This document shows, piece by piece, positions 45,057 through 52,486 of a stretch of 64,000 nt of DNA. A program made the position numbers and the translations under genes. This stretch comes from Polyangium sp. y55x31 (GTDB taxonomy: Bacteria > Myxococcota_A > Polyangia > Polyangiales > Polyangiaceae): positions 105,643 to 169,642 of the forward strand of contig NZ_JARZHG010000025.1 in the NCBI RefSeq assembly GCF_029946505.1, given 5' to 3'. How positions within the stretch are numbered: position 1 is the first letter of the stretch; every line of letters begins with the position of its first letter. The notes below the pieces were generated by a model that saw only the letters and a list, made by a program, of their open reading frames with translations, was not told where the DNA came from and searched no databases.

Positions 45057-46652
45057 TCAGAGGCCGATGTTCATCACGGGGAAGAAGGGGAGCCCGCCCT
45101 GCTTGGAGAGGTTGACGAGGCCAAGCTGGAGGCCGCGGAGGCGCTCGGTCTGGTTGATGAGGCCGATCTGGACGCCGCGGACGTGCTTCGAGCGGTTGTA
45201 GAGGCCCATCGTGGCGCCGGTCAGGCGATCGGAGTAATTGGCGACGCCGAGCTGCATGCCCGTGACCTCCTCGGCGCTCGCGAAAACCCCGGCCTGGAGG
45301 CCGTGGATGTGGTCCTTCACGAGGTTGACCATGCCGAGCTGCGCGCCGATTTGATCGTCGCCGGTCATGTTGACGACGCCGATCTGCGCGAGGCCGTAAA
45401 ACTCCTCGTGCACGCCATTGAAGCCGCCGATCTGGAAGACGCCCCGGAAGTCGTCGTCGACGTAGTTGAAGAGGCCGCCGAGCTGCAGGACGCCGGAGAA
45501 GGAATCGTCGACGTAGTTGAAGAGGGCGCTCGTCTGGAAGACGCCCTGGAACTCCTCGTCGACGTACGCGCCGAGGCCGAACTGGCCGAAGCCGTGGAAG
45601 CTCTGCTCCAAAAGGAGGTTCGCGGCGCCGGCCTGGAAGACGCCATGAAAGTCGTCGCCGGCGATGTTGACGGCGCCGAGCTGGCCGATGCCGTAAAACT
45701 CCTCGTCGATGCCGTTCAGAAGGCCGACCTGGAGCGCGCCGTAGAAGCGCTCCTCGGCAATGTTGACGAGGCCGATCTGGGCGACGCCGCGAAAATCGCC
45801 GTCCTCGACCGTATTGACGCCGCCGATCTGGGCGATGCCGGCGAAATTGCCGTGGTCGATCTTGTTGAACGCGCCGATCTGGAGCGCGCCGACGAACCCG
45901 CCGCCGCGCGAGCCGCCGCCGTCCCAGTCGAGGCCCGCGCCGATGACGTTGTAGGCGCCGAGCTGCACGCCGCCGATGAACGCGTCGGTGCCGTTGCGCG
46001 TGCCGATCTGCGCGAGGCCGAGGAAGCGGTGCGTGTCGTTGCGGACGAGGGCGTACTGCACGAGGCCCACGAAAAGGTCGGTGACGACGTTGCGGTAGAG
46101 GGCGATCTGCGCGCCGCCGTAGACCTCCTTCACGAGGTTTCTGCCGAGCGTGAGCTCGACGCCGCCGCGGAAGACGCGCTCGACGTTGGTGTGCAAAAGA
46201 CCGACCTGCGCGATGCCCGTGAAGTGCGCTGCCTCGGCGCCGAAGAGGCCCACCTGCGCGCCGCCGTAAAACTCCTTCGCCGAGGGCGTGACGAGGCCGA
46301 GCTGCGCGATGCCCGCGAAGAGGTCGGCCTCGGGGAAGACGCCGGGGTGCAGGAAATACCAGCGGCTCGGCTTGGGCGGCAAAGGCGGCGGCACGTACGG
46401 CGGCGGCACGTACGGCGGCGGAGGCGGAGGCGGCGGAGGCGGCGGCGGGATGTCCGTGGCGACCTCGACGGGCGGCAGCGGCGGCTCCGTGGCAGCCTCG
46501 ATCGGCGGGGGCGGCGGCGGCTCGTCGGGCGGCGCAACCGCGGCCTCCTGGGCCCGCGCGAGGGGCGCGCTCGCGAAAACGGTGCCCAGCGCGACGAGGA
46601 AAGCCCAAAGCCCCCTCTGCCTCGGATTGCAATGTCCCATGTCGTCCAGCAT
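45057..46652 (-). CDS. Surface-repeat protein (LA_2272-like repeats)
   Basis: A 531-residue exported protein. The signal peptide ends near ASAPLARAQ. A Pro-rich linker (PPPPPPPPPPPPYVPPPYVPPP) at about 45-95 is followed by about eighteen repeats of 22-24 residues. Their consensus is F-x-G-x-x-Q-x-G-x-x-N, for example FYGALQVGLLNGIDEE, FHGVFQAGAANLLLEQ and VRGVQIGLINQTERLRGLQLGLVNLSK. The end reads GGLPFFPVMNIGL. This pattern matches what I know as the LA_2272-type surface repeat found in Leptospira and some Gram-negatives. The alternating hydrophobic pattern suggests a beta-solenoid or repeated hairpins at the outer membrane. Function unknown. Confidence 0.82.
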   Translation of the reverse strand: MLDDMGHCNPRQRGLWAFLVALGTVFASAPLARAQEAAVAPPDEPPPPPPIEAATEPPLPPVEVATDIPPPPPPPPPPPPYVPPPYVPPPLPPKPSRWYFLHPGVFPEADLFAGIAQLGLVTPSAKEFYGGAQVGLFGAEAAHFTGIAQVGLLHTNVERVFRGGVELTLGRNLVKEVYGGAQIALYRNVVTDLFVGLVQYALVRNDTHRFLGLAQIGTRNGTDAFIGGVQLGAYNVIGAGLDWDGGGSRGGGFVGALQIGAFNKIDHGNFAGIAQIGGVNTVEDGDFRGVAQIGLVNIAEERFYGALQVGLLNGIDEEFYGIGQLGAVNIAGDDFHGVFQAGAANLLLEQSFHGFGQFGLGAYVDEEFQGVFQTSALFNYVDDSFSGVLQLGGLFNYVDDDFRGVFQIGGFNGVHEEFYGLAQIGVVNMTGDDQIGAQLGMVNLVKDHIHGLQAGVFASAEEVTGMQLGVANYSDRLTGATMGLYNRSKHVRGVQIGLINQTERLRGLQLGLVNLSKQGGLPFFPVMNIGL

Positions 46653-46715
46653 GAACGCGGTGCCCTGAGGGAGCTTACAGGAAGGTTCTCCCGGAAAACC
46701 AGGGGCGGCAGGAGC

Positions 46716-47297
46716 CTACCTGCGGAACGCGCTCGGGACGACCTCGTACTTGAGCATTTCGCCGAGAAGATCGTCCTCGGTGGCGACGACGCGGAAGCCG
46801 AGCTTCTCGAGGATGCGGCGAGACGCGAGGTGCCAGGTGAACGTCGAGGCCCGGACGGCGCGCACGCGCGGCTCGGAGAGCGCCCACGCCACGGACGCGC
46901 TCACGGCCTCGAAGCCGAAGCCCTGCCGCTGCGATTCCTCCTCGATGCCGTACGCGACCTCGACGAGGCCCTCGGGATCCGGTCCCCCATGAAAAACAAC
47001 GCTGCCGATCACGCGCGGAGAAGGCTCGAGCGACAGGGCCACGCGATCGCCCCAGAGCCGATGATCGGGATCGGCGCGCACGGCGTCGATCCGCGCGAGA
47101 AACGCTCGCTCGACGAGCGCGCGGCCCGGCCACGCCGTGGGCATCTTCGCGCCGAGGATCACCTCGGTATCGGCGCGGCGCCCATCGAGCACGGCCTCGA
47201 CGAGCTCCACGGTCATGGGGACCATCTCGAGGCGCTCGGTGATGAGCTTGGGGCACGTCACGCCCTCGAATTTCTCAAAGCTTCGGCGCACTCGCAA
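46716..47297 (-). CDS. GNAT acetyltransferase (RimJ/RimL-like)
   Basis: A GNAT N-acetyltransferase of up to 193 residues. The family opening KLITERLEMVPMTVELVEAV, the acetyl-CoA-binding strand-loop VEVAYGIEEESQRQGFGFEAVSA, and the final RILEKLGFRVV are all present. The substrate may be a protein N-terminus or a small amine. The start is uncertain: TTG at 47297 gives the full length, while GTG at 47261 would place the conserved KLITERL four residues from the N-terminus and is more typical of the family. It is divergent from the large kinase gene. Confidence 0.88.
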   Translation of the reverse strand: MRVRRSFEKFEGVTCPKLITERLEMVPMTVELVEAVLDGRRADTEVILGAKMPTAWPGRALVERAFLARIDAVRADPDHRLWGDRVALSLEPSPRVIGSVVFHGGPDPEGLVEVAYGIEEESQRQGFGFEAVSASVAWALSEPRVRAVRASTFTWHLASRRILEKLGFRVVATEDDLLGEMLKYEVVPSAFRR

Positions 47298-47370
47298 GTG
47301 TCAAAGGCCGACGCGCTGCGGCGAAGCGCTTGACAGCGGGCGCGCCCGGGTATGAAACCAATGGGCGCGC

Positions 47371-50300
47371 ATGGCCCCGAAGAGCAAGACCCTGCCCGCC
47401 GGAACGCTGGTCGCGCGGCGGTTCGTGGTCCGCTCGCTCGCCGGGCGCGGCGGCATGGGCGAGGTCTACCGGGCCGCAGATCAGGAGACGGGAGAAGAGG
47501 TCGCGCTGAAGCTCCTGCATGCAGACGCGACGTCGCTCGATACCGAGCGCTTCGCCCGGGAAGCGCGAATTCTGTCCGAGATCCGCCATCCGCGTGTCGT
47601 GTCGTACGTGGCGCACGGGCAGAGCGAGGACGGTCGGCATTTCCTGGCGATGCAATGGCTGGAAGGCGAGGACCTCGCAAAACGGCTGGCGCGCGGGCCG
47701 CTGTCGACACGTGAGGCGCTGCTCTTGCTCCGGCGCATCACCGAGGGGCTCGCCGCGCTGCACGCGCGCCGCGTCGTGCACCGGGATCTCAAACCGTCGA
47801 ACGTGCTCCTGCGCGGAGGCGACATCGATCAGGCGACGATCGTGGACCTCGGGATCGCACGATCGATGGGCCCGGCGACGGGCATCACGGCGACGGGGCG
47901 ATCGATCGGGACACCCGAATACATGTCGCCGGAGCAGGTGGGCAGCGAGCAGCCGATCGGGCCGGCGTCGGACATGTTCTCGCTCGGCTGCATCCTGTTC
48001 GAGTGCCTGGCCGGTCGCCCGCCGTTCGTCGCGCCAGACCCGGTGCTCGTGATGTCGAAGATCCTGAGCGAGGATCCGCCGGAGCTTTTGCCACTCCGGC
48101 CCGGGGTGCCGCCGCCGGTCGCGGCGCTCGTGCAGAGCCTTTTGCAGAAGGATCCGGACAGACGTCCGGCGAGCGCGTCGAGCCTGCTCGAGGAGCTGCC
48201 GGCCCTCCTGGAGATCGGCGCGCGGAGGGGCGCGTTTTCCCCGTCCGTCGCGCGGGACGTGCCGGAGCTCTTGAGCGTGCTCGTGCTGGCGCCGCCCGCG
48301 GGGACCTCGCGCGAGGAGCTCGCGCGGATCCTGCTGCGAAACGGGGCATTTTCGCACGGGTCGCGGCCGGAGGGGTGGTTCGTGACGGCGTTCGCGCGGT
48401 TCGGCGGGGACGCGACGGATCAAGCGGCGGCGGCCGCGCGCGCGGCGCTCGCGGCGAAGGCGGCCCTGCCGGAGGCGACGATCGCGATCGCGACGGGGCC
48501 GGGGTTCGTGTCGGGCGAGCAGCCGGTCGGGGAGGCCGTGGATCGCGCGGTGGAGGCGCTGCGCGAGGAGGACGCGCCGCGCGGGGTGGTGATCGTCGAC
48601 GTGGTCACGGCGGGGCTCGTCGGAGGTCGCTTCGAGACGACACGCGAGGGCGGGCGGATCCTGCTCACGGGCGGCGGGACGGCGCGGGACGAGGCGCGGT
48701 CGCCGCTCGGAAAAACCATGCCGTTCGTGGGGCGCAAGCGCGAGCTCGACCTGCTTTTGCGGGCGTTCGAGGCGGCACGCGAGGAGCCGCAGCCTCGGGC
48801 GGTCGTGGTGGTGGCGCCAGCGGGCATGGGCAAGTCGCGGCTCTTGCAGGAGCTTCGCGCGAGGCTCGAGGCGCGCGAGGAGGACGTGCTGTTCCTCGTC
48901 GGTCGGAGCGAGCCGCACGGGGCGACGGCCTACGCGATGCTCGCGGACGCGCTGCGCGGGCACGGGCCGCGGGAGCTCTCGACGACGAGCGAGCGGCGAG
49001 CGATGACGGGCTTCGTGGACGGGCGGGTCGCGCGGGCGCAGATCGAGCGGACGTTCCTGGAGTATCTGCGCGGTGCCTGCGCCACGCGTCCGGTGGTGCT
49101 GGCGCTCGAGGACGTGCACCACGCCGACGCGCGGAGCGTGCGTCTCGTGGAACGCGCGCTCGCGGAGCTTTCAGACCAGCCGCTCTTCGTGCTGGCGCTG
49201 GCGCGGCCGGACGTGGAGGACGTCTACCCGCGGCTCTGGGGCGATCGAGCGGAGCGGATGGTGCTGTCGCCGCTGGTTCGTCGCGACGCGGAGGAGCTCG
49301 CGCGCGCGGCGCTCGGCCCGGAGGAGAGCGACGCCGTGGTGGAGCGGATCGCCACGCGCGCCGCAGGCAATCCGCTGTTCGTGGAGGAGCTCGCGCGCGC
49401 GGCGCGAGACGCGGGCGAGGAGGGGGAGCGGCCGGCGACGCTGCTCGCGATACTGCAAGCGAGGCTCGGTCGGCTCGGCCCGGACGCGCGGCGGGCGCTC
49501 GTCGCGGCGAGCATCTTCGGGACGCGGTTCTGGCGCGGAGGCGTGCTCGCGCTGATGGATCGGGAGGGGCACGGGGCCTTCGTGGATCAGGCGCTCGGGG
49601 CGCTCGTGCGCGCGGAGTTCTTGGAGAAGCAACGAACGAGCAGGCTCGCGGGGGACGTGGAGTACACCTTCCGGCACGTGCTCGTGCGCGAGGCGGCGTA
49701 TGGGCTGCTCGGGGAGGAGGAGCTCGCGCTCGGGCACGCGCGGGCCGCGGCGTTCCTGGAGGCCGCGGGCGAGCACGAGGCAGATGTGCTCGCCGAGCAC
49801 TGGCAACGCGGGGGCGATCCGGCGCGCGCGCGCGTGCTGCACGTGCGCGCGGCGCGCGAGGCATTCGAACGGAACGACCTCGCAGGGACCCGGGCGCACG
49901 CGGCGAAGGCCGAGGAGCTCGGCGCGGAGGGGGCCGAGCTCGGGCTCGTGCGCGGGATGGCGTGCTGCATCCTGTACTGGAACAAGGCCTGGGCCGAGGC
50001 GTGCTTGATGGGGATCGAGGCGCTGCCGCTCTTGCCGAAGGGCTCGACGTGGCATTGCCGGGTGCTCGGGCTCGTCTGCACGCTGACGGGGCTCGGGGTG
50101 TACGCGGAGGCGTTCCCGGCGTACCTCGACGAGCTGCTCGCGCTGACGCCGGATCTGGAGGCGCAAGGGGCCTACGCGGAGTGCCTCGGGCGGCTGCTTT
50201 GCCTGCTCGCGATGCGGCTCGATCGGGGCGAGTCGCACAAGGCGCTCCACCGAATGCGCGAGACGCTGGAGCGGGCGGGCGCGGTGGATCCGAGCGCGCA

Positions 50301-51135
50301 CGGCTGGGCGCGGCTCGCGGCGTACGAGTACGGTCGGACCACGACGAACGAGCCGCTCGCGCTGCTCGAGATCATCGAGGACGCGACACGCGCCTTCGAG
50401 GCGGCGGGCGACGCGCGCATGCGGGCGCTTTGCATGGCGCGCGTCGGCGAGGCGCTCGGGGCGCTCGGGGCGCTCCACGAGGCCGAGGCGCAATTTGCAG
50501 AGGCGGAGGCCCAGGCGGCGGCGCTGGACGACGCGCTGACGAAGACCGGCGTGCGGATCCTCCGCGCGACGTTCCTGGCCGAGCAAACCACGAAGGAGGC
50601 GCTCGCGGAGGCGCGCGCGCTCGCGGAGGCGCTCGTGGCGGAGCCGGGGATCGGGCCGTTCGACGCGGGGATCGCGTGGGGGATCGCGGCGCGGATCTCG
50701 CTCGCGGAGGGGGACGCGGCGCGGGCGCTCGCCGAGGTGGATCGGGGGCTCGAGCTCGTCGATCGTATGGGCCTGCGGCGGCTGTCGCTCACCGCGACGC
50801 GGATGCGCGCGCTGTCGCGGGTCGGGCGGGTCGCGGAAGCAGAGGCGCTCGCGCGCGCGGCGCTCGCGGAGATGCGGGCGGCCGGTGGCCTCGGCGCGGG
50901 CGAGGTGGATCTGCGGATGGCGGCGGCCGAGGCGCTGCGCGCGGCGGGCGACGTCGACGCGTTCGAGGGGGAGCTCCGCGCGGCGCTGCGGCTGCTCGGG
51001 CGCGAGCTCGCGGACGTGCGGGATCCGGAAGGACAAACCCGCCTCTTGCACGACGTGCCGGCGAATGCGGAGGCCGCCCGGCTGGCGCGGGAGCAATTCG
51101 GCGAGAGCGCCGTGCTCACGCTCCTGGCGAGCTGA
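47371..51135 (+). CDS. Ser/Thr protein kinase fused to AAA ATPase and TPR-like region
   Basis: A 1254-residue multi-domain signalling protein. Kinase (1-280): GRGGMGEVY loop, K47, HRDLKPSN with D139, and SPEQ. The DFG is replaced by D159-L-G. Residues about 295-430 (LLSVLVLAPPAGTSREEL..., AIATGPGFVSGEQPVGEAVDRAVEAL) resemble a degenerate class III cyclase domain with no catalytic metal residues visible. The AAA/STAND ATPase (about 450-760) has Walker A GMGKSR and Walker B LALEDVH. The remainder is an Ala-rich TPR-like helical array. Related proteins act as phosphorylation-controlled scaffolds (family knowledge). The FHA protein at 36170 could read its products. No membrane helix is evident. 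Confidence 0.94.
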   Translation: MAPKSKTLPAGTLVARRFVVRSLAGRGGMGEVYRAADQETGEEVALKLLHADATSLDTERFAREARILSEIRHPRVVSYVAHGQSEDGRHFLAMQWLEGEDLAKRLARGPLSTREALLLLRRITEGLAALHARRVVHRDLKPSNVLLRGGDIDQATIVDLGIARSMGPATGITATGRSIGTPEYMSPEQVGSEQPIGPASDMFSLGCILFECLAGRPPFVAPDPVLVMSKILSEDPPELLPLRPGVPPPVAALVQSLLQKDPDRRPASASSLLEELPALLEIGARRGAFSPSVARDVPELLSVLVLAPPAGTSREELARILLRNGAFSHGSRPEGWFVTAFARFGGDATDQAAAAARAALAAKAALPEATIAIATGPGFVSGEQPVGEAVDRAVEALREEDAPRGVVIVDVVTAGLVGGRFETTREGGRILLTGGGTARDEARSPLGKTMPFVGRKRELDLLLRAFEAAREEPQPRAVVVVAPAGMGKSRLLQELRARLEAREEDVLFLVGRSEPHGATAYAMLADALRGHGPRELSTTSERRAMTGFVDGRVARAQIERTFLEYLRGACATRPVVLALEDVHHADARSVRLVERALAELSDQPLFVLALARPDVEDVYPRLWGDRAERMVLSPLVRRDAEELARAALGPEESDAVVERIATRAAGNPLFVEELARAARDAGEEGERPATLLAILQARLGRLGPDARRALVAASIFGTRFWRGGVLALMDREGHGAFVDQALGALVRAEFLEKQRTSRLAGDVEYTFRHVLVREAAYGLLGEEELALGHARAAAFLEAAGEHEADVLAEHWQRGGDPARARVLHVRAAREAFERNDLAGTRAHAAKAEELGAEGAELGLVRGMACCILYWNKAWAEACLMGIEALPLLPKGSTWHCRVLGLVCTLTGLGVYAEAFPAYLDELLALTPDLEAQGAYAECLGRLLCLLAMRLDRGESHKALHRMRETLERAGAVDPSAHGWARLAAYEYGRTTTNEPLALLEIIEDATRAFEAAGDARMRALCMARVGEALGALGALHEAEAQFAEAEAQAAALDDALTKTGVRILRATFLAEQTTKEALAEARALAEALVAEPGIGPFDAGIAWGIAARISLAEGDAARALAEVDRGLELVDRMGLRRLSLTATRMRALSRVGRVAEAEALARAALAEMRAAGGLGAGEVDLRMAAAEALRAAGDVDAFEGELRAALRLLGRELADVRDPEGQTRLLHDVPANAEAARLAREQFGESAVLTLLAS

Positions 51136-51505
51136 TGCGCGAGACGGCGCAGGCGGCGTACCCGAGGACGACGGGCCCGTCCCGCGTGGCCGTGGGCGTG
51201 GGTGTCCAGCCACGCGCGAGGCGCGCTTCGAGCATCTCCGCCGCGGTCGGCTTGTGATCCCAGACGGCGACCGCCGTCAAGCCGCCCAGTCAGGTCGTGT
51301 CGTAGACGAGGTAAACGCCGGAAGGATGTTCGAGGACGACGTCGTGGTTGTATTCGTCTTGAACGACCACGTCCGCGATGAGCCGCTGCGGCGCGAACGA
51401 AAGCCCCCAGCGGACCACGTCTTCGAGGGTGCGTTGCGAAGAGACGAGCGCCTCGATCGCGCCGCGCGCGCCCGGATCCACGTCCGCCCGCCATTCGATG
51501 TCCAT
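51116..51505 (-). CDS. Possible selenoprotein: small gene with in-frame TGA
   Basis: The ATG at 51505 opens 71 codons (DIEWRADVDPGARGAIEALV..., VVVQDEYNHDVVLEHPSG, VYLVYDTT) and then TGA at 51292-51290. The same frame continues without interruption for 57 codons with strongly coding-like third positions: LGGLTAVAVWDHKPTAAEML, then ARLARGWTPTPTATRDGP and VVLGYAACAVSRISSPGA, ending at TGA 51118-51116. The end overlaps the kinase gene 3' end by 20 bases. A SECIS-like hairpin follows the internal TGA. Read through as selenocysteine at position 72, the product has 129 residues. Alternatives: a 71-residue short protein, or a pseudogene with a point nonsense mutation. I do not recognise the family. 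Confidence 0.55.
51249..51283 (-). promoter_or_regulatory. SECIS-like hairpin after in-frame TGA
   Basis: On the minus-strand transcript the upper stem ACGGC/GCCGU (51277-51264) holds a GGUC loop (51272-51269). The loop starts 17 nt after the UGA at 51292-51290. A lower stem GGCUUG (51283-51278) with CAAGCC (51254-51249) encloses it. Known bacterial SECIS elements need an apical loop with G in its first two positions, 16-37 nt after UGA; this fits. E. coli fdhF also has GGU in the loop at nearly the same distance. Confidence 0.5.
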
Positions 51506-51553
51506 GACAGCGAGATCGTGACGCGTCCGGCCGCGCGGGGCAATGCTCGAACC

Positions 51554-52417
51554 TCACTGCACGTTCGTGTTCCGGATGCCGCCGCTGCCGCCCTCGCCGC
51601 CGCCGCCACCGCCGCCGCCGCCCACCGGTTGGCGCCCGATGACCGGGCCGTCGTCAACGGACACGCCGCCGCGGCCGCGGATCGTCGGCAGGATGATCGG
51701 GAGGAAGCCCTGCGTCGCCTGGAGGACGGTGGCATCCCCCGCCGGCCCGTAGTTTTCGATGACGACGTTCTGGCCGGTGAGGATCATGCCGAGCGTCGAG
51801 AAAAGGGCGCGCCCCGAGTCGAAATCGTCCCGGCCATTGCCGGGCACCTCTTTGAGATCGATCTCGTGGATCGTCCGCACCGCGCCGTCCGCGTTCAGGA
51901 ACTCCTGACTGAAGCTCGGACAGGGCGCGGCGACGCAGACGACGCCGTTGTGCCAGACGCGGTGGAACCCGCCCCGGAGATCGGCAGTTTCGAGGGCGAC
52001 CCAGGCAAACCGGAGCGAGAGCGAGCCGAGGCCGCTCTGGCCGGGGAAGAGATCGCCGAACAGAATGGCGCGCGTCGATTCCCGCTGCACGCCGATGGCC
52101 TCGCGGATCGTGCCCTCGACGCCGGCGAGCTGGAGGATGCTGGAGAACTGGATATCGGCGACGTAACATTCGGCGGCGCTGGTGCCGTCGGCGCAGACCG
52201 TCTTCTCCTGATTGACGGCGGAGACGAAGAAGCCACCGCAACTGGGATACGCGCAGCGGCGAAGATCCCGACGGGCGATGTAATACGTCGCGAAGGAGAT
52301 ATCGGCCTCGTGCTCCGCGGTGGCCTCCGGCGCCTCGAAGACGTCGGAGCCGAGACATCCTGCAAAAATCGGCACGATCGCAAGAGACGCGACGACAAGG
52401 GTGCGGTGGGGTGACAC
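51554..52417 (-). CDS. Lipoprotein, probable DUF6748 family
   Basis: A 287-residue lipoprotein. The GTG at 52417 has GGAGG 5 bases upstream and gives a signal peptide with lipobox IFAGC. The segment YYIARRDLRRCAYPSCGGFFVSAVNQEKTVCADG, with paired Cys, is what I know as the DUF6748 signature found in myxobacteria; a later Cys motif reads VCVAAPCPSF. The C-terminus is a Gly-rich tail (nine consecutive Gly). No catalytic motif was seen. It is followed on the same strand by the small TGA-containing gene, 48 bases away. Confidence 0.8.
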   Translation of the reverse strand: MSPHRTLVVASLAIVPIFAGCLGSDVFEAPEATAEHEADISFATYYIARRDLRRCAYPSCGGFFVSAVNQEKTVCADGTSAAECYVADIQFSSILQLAGVEGTIREAIGVQRESTRAILFGDLFPGQSGLGSLSLRFAWVALETADLRGGFHRVWHNGVVCVAAPCPSFSQEFLNADGAVRTIHEIDLKEVPGNGRDDFDSGRALFSTLGMILTGQNVVIENYGPAGDATVLQATQGFLPIILPTIRGRGGVSVDDGPVIGRQPVGGGGGGGGGEGGSGGIRNTNVQ

Positions 52418-52486
52418 GGAGACCTCCTGCCATCCGCTCCCCAGCAAGCCGGGTGCCGCCGTACGGTCGCGAGAAAAGCGGCCGGG

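Noticed and set aside
49171..51213. A long minus-strand frame overlapping the TGA-containing small gene
   Set aside because: It is an antisense shadow of the kinase gene in a different frame from the 51116-51505 reading, and gives low-complexity protein.
48003..51257. A 1084-codon plus-strand frame in the kinase region
   Set aside because: It is a frame shadow of the kinase-ATPase gene, made of Gly/Arg/Ala runs.
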